This document shows, in pieces, positions 16,377-21,792 of a stretch of DNA of 21,792 nucleotides; the stretch's first letter is position 1; the number at the start of each line of letters is the position of its first letter. This DNA is from Haloferacaceae archaeon (GTDB taxonomy: Archaea; Halobacteriota; Halobacteria; Halobacteriales; Haloferacaceae): NCBI GenBank assembly GCA_028274825.1, contig JAQCMZ010000129.1:1-21792 (forward strand). The letters run 5' to 3'. A model generated the notes under the pieces. That model was not told the origin of the DNA and did no database searches. It saw only the letters and a program-made list of their open reading frames with translations. The position numbers were made by a program, and so were the translations under genes.

Positions 16377-16580
16377 TCTGCTGTATCGAATAGCAGCCAC
16401 CGAGCTACGGTGAGACGACACCGGTTTCGAGACCAGTACGGCGAGTCACGTACCACTGATCTACAGCCACCCGCATTACCCGGGTCAGTGGGATATCTAC
16501 TCGCGTGAGAAGAATCGCAGCAGAGAAAACTGAACTTCACTCCCAGAGACGAGACTTGTCGGCGGGGACTCATCCGGTTG

Positions 16581-16838
16581 TCAGACACGGTCAGCAGCCG
16601 TCACCGGGCCAGCCCGCCAGCGAAGGTACAGATACGGCAACACGGCGACAATCGTGAACACGAGCGTCGCCACGGCCCAGATCGGCGCATAGCGGCTCCC
16701 CCGCGAGCGAGCATCACGATAAATCCAGAAGGCGACTGCAATGGTAATCCCGTAGATTGCGCCGTAATACACCAGTGACCGGACGCCAGCAACCCCAATC
16801 ACTGCTGGGTCCACGAGCGCCAACGCGGTAGCGTCCAT
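16581..16838 (-). CDS. Small two-helix membrane protein
   Basis: The 85-residue product has membrane helices at about 20-37 (VYYGAIYGITIAVAFWIY) and 51-72 (YAPIWAVATLVFTIVAVLPY), joined by a short basic loop RDARSRGS. A Tyr-rich, basic C-terminus (LYLRWR) follows. The IYRDARSRGS loop between two helices is common in small haloarchaeal membrane proteins of unknown role. A GTG at 16883 would add 15 residues. The ATG is chosen because the extension adds no conserved-looking feature. It converges with the acidic-protein gene ending at 16376. Confidence 0.75.
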   Translation of the reverse strand: MDATALALVDPAVIGVAGVRSLVYYGAIYGITIAVAFWIYRDARSRGSRYAPIWAVATLVFTIVAVLPYLYLRWRAGPVTAADRV

Positions 16839-17132
16839 CACAGAAAGATTGCTGTCGAGCCGAAAGAACCCAGCGATCCTCACAGCGTCTCAACGAGCCA
16901 GATTAACGGCCTCGTGTAGGGATGGTCAGGCGAGAGGCCGCTCGATGATTCAGTCTGTATGACCGACCGGGGTCGCTGTCTGTGGCCGCCAATCGAGACA
17001 ATTCTGGCAGGGATCGGACACACTCGCAGGACGCCGTCTCTGAACTCACAGGGAGTCCTTGCTACACAAAGGAGAGTGAGGATACTCCCGCAAGACCACT
17101 TCGGGTGTGCCAACCGGTTCAACTGGTCGTAT

Positions 17133-18440
17133 TCACCGCCACGGTTGCGACTGCTCGGTGAGTTCGCCTGCCAACGACTCACTCATCGCCGCCGCCGGGT
17201 CATCGCGGTTCGCACCAGCCCACATCAGCTTCACTGTCGCAGTTCCAGGAAGGGTATCACCCGCCTCAACGACACCCGCATCCAGAAGATCCCGACCGGT
17301 GTCGTACACACGATCACAGACCCGGCCATCGAGACACTGGCTCGTCATCGCGACGGTCGTCCCGGCGTCGGTCAGGTCTGCGATTCGCGGGATCAATTTC
17401 GTGTGGACGTGTCCGAGACCGGTGCCGGAGATGACGACTCCCGTTTTGCCCTCGAGATATTCCCAGGCGGCCGGGTCCATCCCTGGGGTGAACGTGATCC
17501 GCTCGACATCTGTCTCGAGTGCCGGCGCTGCCGCGAGGTCTGTCTCATCGCGAGGGCTGTATTCTCGCCGGAAGCCGATTGCGTCGTCGGCGACAGCACC
17601 GTCAGCACCGGCCGCACTGGCTACTTCGTGTTCGACGTACCCCAGGGGTGCAGCACCAATCGTCTCGAATGCGTCTCGCCGAGAGGTGTGATTTTTTCGG
17701 ACCCGGGTGCCTCGATGGAGCGCACAGCGGTCGTCAGACGCACCAGCGTGCATACACACCAGCACCTCTGCGGCGTCCGCCTTCGCTGCTTCGACCGCGC
17801 TCACAGCGTTCATGACGTTATCTGAGGAGGGGCGATCAGCCGACCGCTGGCTGCCCGTGAACACAATCGGAACAGGCGTATCTAGCATGAACGCCACTGC
17901 AGCGGCGGTAAACTGCATCGTGTCGGTCCCGTGCATCACGACGACCCCGTCGGCGCCAGCCTTGATTTCTTCTTGAATCGCCTGGACGAGGTCCTGCCAG
18001 ATAGTCGGTTCCATGTTCTCCGAGAGAATGTTCGCGACAACCCGGCCACGGTAATTAGCCCGCCCCGCTAGCTCCGGGACCGCTCGAAGAACGTCGTCAG
18101 CATCGAACTGCGCCGTCACCGCGCCGGTCCGGTAATCGACTGTCGAGGCGATAGTCCCGCCGGTAGAGATCAGCGAGACTGTCGGCAGGTCATCATCGAA
18201 GGCGATCTCAGAGACATCACTATCGCTATCAGTATCACCATCACCGTCAGAGTCGGCTTCGACGTCGTGAACTGACTTCTCTACGAGATCGATTCCAGCC
18301 GCGTCCCGGTCGATTCCGACATTGTAACCTCCATCAAGTTTCACGACCAGATGATCGTCGGTCGTCGAAGGCATGAGCACTCCTTCGTTGGTGACGCCCG
18401 CGCGCTCGACACGGACACAGTCACCCGGTTGTGGTTGCAT
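17133..18440 (-). CDS. gatD: Glutamyl-tRNA(Gln) amidotransferase subunit D
   Basis: GatD is the archaeal asparaginase-like subunit. With GatE it converts Glu-tRNA(Gln) to Gln-tRNA(Gln) in the cytoplasm by releasing ammonia from Gln. Residues 1-58 form the N-terminal beta domain (QPGDCVRVERAG...NVGIDRD). The asparaginase signature TGGTIAS is at 93-99, and the second Thr-Asp motif HGTDTMQ is at 170-176. VFTGSQRSADRPSSDN follows (193-208), and RTRVRKNHTSRRDAF supplies the catalytic Lys region. The length of 435 residues is slightly above the family norm because of an Asp/Ser-rich insert (59-83). The ATG at 18440 is preferred over the in-frame start at 18503, since QPGDCV begins the family homology. 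GatE is not in the window. Confidence 0.97.
   Translation of the reverse strand: MQPQPGDCVRVERAGVTNEGVLMPSTTDDHLVVKLDGGYNVGIDRDAAGIDLVEKSVHDVEADSDGDGDTDSDSDVSEIAFDDDLPTVSLISTGGTIASTVDYRTGAVTAQFDADDVLRAVPELAGRANYRGRVVANILSENMEPTIWQDLVQAIQEEIKAGADGVVVMHGTDTMQFTAAAVAFMLDTPVPIVFTGSQRSADRPSSDNVMNAVSAVEAAKADAAEVLVCMHAGASDDRCALHRGTRVRKNHTSRRDAFETIGAAPLGYVEHEVASAAGADGAVADDAIGFRREYSPRDETDLAAAPALETDVERITFTPGMDPAAWEYLEGKTGVVISGTGLGHVHTKLIPRIADLTDAGTTVAMTSQCLDGRVCDRVYDTGRDLLDAGVVEAGDTLPGTATVKLMWAGANRDDPAAAMSESLAGELTEQSQPWR
18217..18265. repeat. Low-complexity acidic-codon repeat in gatD
   Basis: Runs of atc/gtc/acc triplets on the plus strand encode a DSDGDGDTDSDSD stretch in the linker between the GatD N-terminal and asparaginase domains. 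The near-6-nt periodicity suggests expansion by slippage. Confidence 0.6.
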
Positions 18441-18854
18441 AAGCCACAGTACTGGCGGTGCAGACTTGAATCCACTCGTTCGCTCGCGGTGGTCGGTCCA
18501 CACTACCAGTCATCGCCGAGATGGGCCGCGATCAGTCGCCTCTGCGTGAGTGCTGGCTTTGACACCCCCTAACAGGCCAGATGCTGTTGCACACGAACCG
18601 TGCAGGCACTTCTCAAGGAACGGCATTACCCCGCGCGATAGAATTTACAGTGATGACACGCCTCTCTTGAATAGCTAGACACTTGCTAGAACGACACTTC
18701 GTCTTCTGTTGTCGGCGTCATCTCCCGAGGTCGTTGGCTATCGCCCCGAAATCTTGTAATTGGTGCAGACTGTCAGGGTCACGTCTCTTTTTTCCTAATC
18801 CACGACAACGTTCATGCGGCCGCAGACCCGTGTTTTTATCAACAGAGGCACACG
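18441..18854. other. Divergent intergenic region between gatD and the KaiC-like gene
   Basis: This 414-bp region must hold both promoters. A T-rich run (18786-18793) and tttttat (18832-18838) are candidate TATA elements on the plus strand. The second is unusually close to the ATG at 18855. No gene or RNA is evident. Confidence 0.4.
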
Positions 18855-20207
18855 ATGAGTGATGACGACTGGTTCGAACATGCGCGTCGGGAGATCGAGA
18901 GTGAGACGCACAGCAACGGTGATGCTGAGAGCGATACTGGCACAGACACTACTACCAACCCCAGCACATCCGGTAGCGGGGCCGACACGGAGACGCCGCA
19001 AGGAGACCACGAGAGCCAATCAGTGTCGGGTGATACTGGGTTAGACGCCACGAGGCCAGAGCGACCGACAGAGGAGGCTGGCTTCGAGTTCACCGACAAA
19101 TCGCCTGGTGAGACAGTTCCGAGCGGGCGAGAGCCAGGCGTCGACAGTGTCAGAGGCGCGTCTGACGGCACAGTCACCGGGGAGAGTGACACAGACGGGA
19201 ATCCAGACTCCAGACCGGGGCGGAAGTCAAAGACAGGAGTCGATACTGCCGGTGATCAGCGCAGAGAATCCGCAACAGAAGCACACTCCCCAGCCGACGA
19301 TGACGGGATAGGGAGTGTCGAGGGAGAAACAGAAGCACACTCCTCAGCCGACGATGACGGGATGGGGAGTGCCGAAGGAGAAACAGAGGCCCCCGACGAG
19401 TTCGGGTTCGATAACTTCGAGCGCGATGAGATTGGGGAAAGCGGTATCGGAGGTGCTGGCGAGTTGGTAGATGGGTCAGACCCCGTCGGGACTGAGAACT
19501 TCGAGTCTGAAATCGATCGAATCAAGCTGGGGGTTGAGGGTCTCGACGAGATGATCCGCGGAGGGATTCCACGTCGGTCGCTGATAACGACAATCGGATC
19601 ACCAGGGACCGGGAAGACGACTTTCGGAATCCAGTTTCTCGATCACGCGCTTTCTTCGGGTGACCGTGGCATCTATATCACTCTCGAGGAGAGTCGGGAG
19701 GCAATTCTCTCGACGGCCGAGGGACTGGGCCGACCGTTCCGCGAGTACGAAGCAAACGGTGACCTGGTTATCGTCGGGCTTGACCCTGTCGAGATGGCGA
19801 ATTCGCTGTCCTCGATCAGAGACGAACTGACCACGCTTATCAACGAGTTTGATGCTGACCGGCTCGTGTTAGATTCGGTCTCGCTGCTGGAGATGATGTA
19901 CGATCACCCCGCAGAGCGGCGGTCAGAAGTGTTCGGATTCACCCGTTCGTTGAAACAGGCTGGTGTGACATCGCTCCTGACCTCTGAGGCGAGTCAGAAC
20001 AGCCCGTACGCATCGCGTCACGGTATCGTCGAGTATCTCACCGACGCTGTAGTGATCCTCCAGTATGTCCGTCCATCTGATTTTCAGGAGACTCGCATGG
20101 CCGTCGAAATCCAGAAAATCCGCGATGCGAGTCACTCTCGAGGGGCAAAGCCGTACGAAATTACTGATAATGGGCTCTCCGTGTACCGACGAGCCAACAT
20201 TTTCTGA
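18855..20207 (+). CDS. KaiC/RadA-like ATPase with long acidic N-terminal tail
   Basis: The 450-residue protein has a disordered, very acidic N-terminal tail (1-215) and a single RecA-fold KaiC-like domain. Walker A is GSPGTGKT at 248-255. The Glu pair after the second strand is ITLEES, and Walker B is RLVLDS with Asp340. A distal basic/HSRG segment (KIRDASHSRG) precedes the final strand. The family covers archaeal KaiC-like ATPases used in signalling and motility; the substrate here is unknown. The tail contains an 18-residue unit repeated twice (residues 141-176). The start follows from MSDDDWFEHARREIE, a helix-forming beginning common in haloarchaeal proteins. It converges with the UspA gene and is probably a single-gene unit. 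Confidence 0.9.
   Translation: MSDDDWFEHARREIESETHSNGDAESDTGTDTTTNPSTSGSGADTETPQGDHESQSVSGDTGLDATRPERPTEEAGFEFTDKSPGETVPSGREPGVDSVRGASDGTVTGESDTDGNPDSRPGRKSKTGVDTAGDQRRESATEAHSPADDDGIGSVEGETEAHSSADDDGMGSAEGETEAPDEFGFDNFERDEIGESGIGGAGELVDGSDPVGTENFESEIDRIKLGVEGLDEMIRGGIPRRSLITTIGSPGTGKTTFGIQFLDHALSSGDRGIYITLEESREAILSTAEGLGRPFREYEANGDLVIVGLDPVEMANSLSSIRDELTTLINEFDADRLVLDSVSLLEMMYDHPAERRSEVFGFTRSLKQAGVTSLLTSEASQNSPYASRHGIVEYLTDAVVILQYVRPSDFQETRMAVEIQKIRDASHSRGAKPYEITDNGLSVYRRANIF
19275..19382. repeat. 54-nt tandem repeat in the KaiC-like gene
   Basis: Two 54-nt units (19275-19328 and 19329-19382) differ at a few positions. They encode TEAHS(P/S)ADDDG(I/M)GS(V/A)EGE, and a partial third unit begins TEAP. 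The repeat lies in the disordered acidic tail, so copy number can change without harming the ATPase fold. Confidence 0.9.
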
Positions 20208-20296
20208 TCGTCTGGGGGTTGACAGCCGCCCTGACACAAGCAGAGAACAGTTAGCTGAGGTCGACAGAACTCTCGAGAGCACCCTCGCCAATTCGG

Positions 20297-20354
20297 GCGT
20301 CTGTCCACGGCTTCATCGGTTCGGGCGAGAACAGTCGTGGTGTCGGACAGACGC
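20297..20354. terminator. Large hairpin between convergent genes
   Basis: gcgtctgtcc (20297-20306) is perfectly inverted at 20345-20354 (ggacagacgc), with further pairing (cacg/cgtg) just inside. It fills the gap between the KaiC-like gene (stop at 20207) and the UspA gene (stop at 20362). It could act as a two-way transcript boundary or be a small repeat element. Confidence 0.45.
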
Positions 20355-20361
20355 GTGTGGG

Positions 20362-20781
20362 CTACCGAACGACAGTGACTGGTACCGGGGATTGGCGGAC
20401 AACCCCTTCGGCGACACTCCCGAGAACGATCCGTGAAATACCAGTTCGCCCATGACTTCCCATGATTATGTGATCGTATCGCCCGGTTTCCGCGAGGTCA
20501 GTGATGACTGAGGCAGGGTTGCCGAACTCGAGACGCATGTCAACCGGGTCATCCGGGGTCTCGGCTGCCTTCTCGAGGAGCCGCTCACCGCGGGCTCGTG
20601 CCGTGTTCTCACTACCGTCGATAGGACTCGGAATCCCAGCGCCACCGCCTGCGACTGTACTACTCGGGTCTACGACGTGTATCAGCGCGACTGTCGCCTC
20701 CGGCCACTCTTCGATAGCGAATGTCAGCGCCTCGCTGGAGATCTCCGAATCGTCAACCGCGACCAGTAAGTGTTCACTCAT
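20362..20781 (-). CDS. Universal stress protein, UspA family
   Basis: The 139-residue soluble cytoplasmic protein has a Rossmann-like fold. Strand 1 is HLLVAVDDSE (4-13), with the conserved Asp pair. Strand 2 is VALIHVVDP, and the late ATP-binding signature G-x2-G-x9-G-S is GSHGRTGISRIVLGS (108-122). The end PVPVTVVR is typical. The intact G-x2-G-x9-G motif suggests an ATP-binding member. The function is a general stress response with unknown partners. The ATG at 20781 is preferred over 20790 because a TATA-like box stands 25 nt upstream. A gtgac-ca-gtcac palindrome lies right at that promoter. Confidence 0.95.
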   Translation of the reverse strand: MSEHLLVAVDDSEISSEALTFAIEEWPEATVALIHVVDPSSTVAGGGAGIPSPIDGSENTARARGERLLEKAAETPDDPVDMRLEFGNPASVITDLAETGRYDHIIMGSHGRTGISRIVLGSVAEGVVRQSPVPVTVVR

Positions 20782-20802
20782 GAGTAGCATAGATCCGGCG
20801 TA

Positions 20803-20821
20803 GTAAAAAGTGACCAGTCAC
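20803..20821 (-). promoter_or_regulatory. UspA promoter with overlapping palindrome
   Basis: On the minus strand a ctttttac-like TATA element (20803-20810) lies about 25 nt before the ATG at 20781. Directly upstream, overlapping the expected BRE position, is the palindrome gtgac-ca-gtcac (20810-20821), a possible operator. Confidence 0.45.
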
Positions 20822-21208
20822 CTGCTCGGGGTCGAGTCGTATAGCATCCGGCTCGGACTGTCTGTGAACTGTGCCAGTTCCGGGCCGCTGTCTGGGAGTC
20901 CAGAGAACATCAGAGCGGCGGACACGGTCACTACGACAGTATCAGGGCTTGGAGGTATGCGGTACCCGCGTTGGGGTTGGTGACCTGTCTCAACTGACAC
21001 GTTGTGTCGCGGTCGAGCCGCCCCGTGGAATACATATGAACGGCGTGACACGATACGGCACTGCACTAATCCAATCCACCCTACCCCTACATGTCCCACA
21101 CCACCCTACTCGCTCACCGCTCCTGCAGTTCGCTTTCTGATAGGGGCCGAGCGCCTGCACACTGCGACACGGGCTGGGGAGAGGTAAGCGAGGAAGTCGA
21201 GAACCCGG
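20822..21208. other. Gene-free stretch
   Basis: About 390 bp between the UspA promoter and the stop of the DUF7113 gene. A minus-strand open frame (20818-21099) covers the UspA promoter and shows no conserved pattern, so it is not called. Confidence 0.45.
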
Positions 21209-21556
21209 TCAGAGTCTGCCCGGTTCTTGCATCTCGACGTCTTCGATGATCTCGATTGTCACCTCATCGACGCCAATCCGTGCAAACTGTGTTCGAACGT
21301 GCTCTTTCGCGGCGTCGATAGCAGTGTCACTCGTCTCGAATCCGCGCGGCATCGGTGATTCGAACGCGATCTGAATCTCGTGACCGTCCACACGCTGGGT
21401 GCTTCCACCGCTATCCACCTCGTAGAACTCGTCACAGATCCACACGTATGGAGCCGCCTGGTCCGGCGCACCTTTGAACGACGGCGGTTCTTCACCACGC
21501 TCGTAGATCGTCCCGGTGAGCGCGGTCCCGCCGCCACGTCCCCGAACTAATATCAT
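21209..21556 (-). CDS. DUF7113 family protein
   Basis: This 115-residue haloarchaeal conserved protein has unknown function. The N-terminal segment MILVRGRGGGTALTGTIYER, then EEPPSFKGAPDQAAPYVWIC, then AFESPMPRGFETSDTAIDAA and HVRTQFARIGV, match the highly conserved DUF7113 pattern. It is small, soluble and acidic, with no known catalytic residues. The ATG at 21556 is supported by a TATA-like box about 27 nt upstream and by the family starting at this residue. It is monocistronic as far as the window shows. Confidence 0.93.
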   Translation of the reverse strand: MILVRGRGGGTALTGTIYERGEEPPSFKGAPDQAAPYVWICDEFYEVDSGGSTQRVDGHEIQIAFESPMPRGFETSDTAIDAAKEHVRTQFARIGVDEVTIEIIEDVEMQEPGRL

Positions 21557-21579
21557 CGGAGTATTTAGATATCGCCAGG

Positions 21580-21586
21580 GTAAAAG
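21580..21586 (-). promoter_or_regulatory. TATA-like box for the DUF7113 gene
   Basis: The minus-strand cttttac is centred about 27 nt before the ATG at 21556. The spacing fits a leaderless transcript. Confidence 0.5.
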
Positions 21587-21638
21587 ACCGATGAAGCCAG
21601 TCTATCGGAACTGTAGTGTGCGCTTACACAGGAATACG

Positions 21639-21672
21639 GGGGAAGCTCACGGCTTCAGCCACGGGTAGCTGA
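21639..21672 (+). mobile_element. IS200/IS605-type right-end scar
   Basis: The motif ggaagctcacggcttcagccacgggtagctgac closely matches the one at 13067-13098: same cacggcttcagcc core, same gggtag-(c/t)-tga tail. It resembles the hairpin-plus-boundary end of haloarchaeal IS1341-type elements. The hairpin is imperfect here and no transposase frame lies upstream, where the DUF7113 promoter begins, so only a short relic remains. Confidence 0.35.
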
Positions 21673-21792
21673 CCAGATGCCAAACCGGTCCGGAAGGGCA
21701 AACTCCGGGTGGGAAGCGACGGTAACCGGACCGAGAGAGGCTCTCACAGCCGCAAAACCACTTACATTGTGAGCCAAAGGTGTTTATCCGCT
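21673..21792. other. Right edge, non-coding with possible promoter
   Basis: No gene begins inside the window. The last bases include AT-rich gtttatc near 21780, which may be the TATA element of a plus-strand gene beyond the edge. Confidence 0.3.

Noticed and set aside
16959..17825. 288-codon open frame on the plus strand
   Set aside because: Antisense to gatD, whose identity is certain from its catalytic motifs.
20818..21099. 93-codon minus-strand frame upstream of the UspA gene
   Set aside because: Runs across the UspA promoter palindrome and shows no conserved motif.
1..21792. CRISPR array
   Set aside because: No regularly spaced identical repeats of 25-40 nt were seen; the repeats found are tandem coding repeats or IS-end hairpins.

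Overview
This window is haloarchaeal (class Halobacteria). The predicted proteins are strongly acidic. Most convincing starts have a TATA-like element about 23-30 nt upstream and no ribosome binding site, which is the leaderless pattern of haloarchaea. Several products belong to haloarchaea-typical families: PGF-CTERM surface protein, SipW-like archaeal signal peptidase, DUF5305, DUF7344, DUF1102, DUF7113 and archaeal GatD. The genus cannot be fixed from the sequence. Only about 57% of the window is in supportable genes, which is low for an archaeon. Much of the rest looks like decayed DNA, including scars of IS200/IS605 (IS1341-type, TnpB-related) elements.

Layout. 1-2480: a small multi-pass membrane protein (-), a gutted IS200/IS605-type element at 946-1493, and a fumarylacetoacetate hydrolase family enzyme (+). 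2480-12841: a secretion and cell-surface neighbourhood with a PGF-CTERM surface protein (-), a DUF5305 membrane protein (-), a SipW-like signal peptidase with an extra C-terminal domain (-), a divergent two-gene operon of a DUF7344 membrane-linked regulator and a DUF1102-like secreted protein (+), a membrane/zinc-ribbon protein (-), and a DUF1102 protein (-). 12842-15974: about 3.1 kb with no intact gene, holding a structured IS end, a frameshifted gene relic, and a second gutted IS element at 15071-15645. 15975-21556: ordinary conserved genes: an acidic conserved protein, a two-segment membrane protein, GatD, a KaiC-like ATPase with a long acidic tail, a UspA protein and a DUF7113 protein. 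The window ends in another IS-end scar and non-coding DNA.

How the genes may work together. The signal peptidase, the two MKRR...GTGAVSE secreted proteins, the PGF-CTERM protein and DUF5305 resemble a TasA/camelysin-type surface-fibre or matrix system processed by a dedicated SipW-like peptidase, with the DUF7344 protein as a likely local regulator. This is the best candidate in the window for a poorly described system. The functional link is inferred from gene neighbourhood and N-terminal sequences and has not been demonstrated. The other genes (GatD in Gln-tRNA formation, UspA stress protein, FAH enzyme) look like unrelated housekeeping or metabolic genes.
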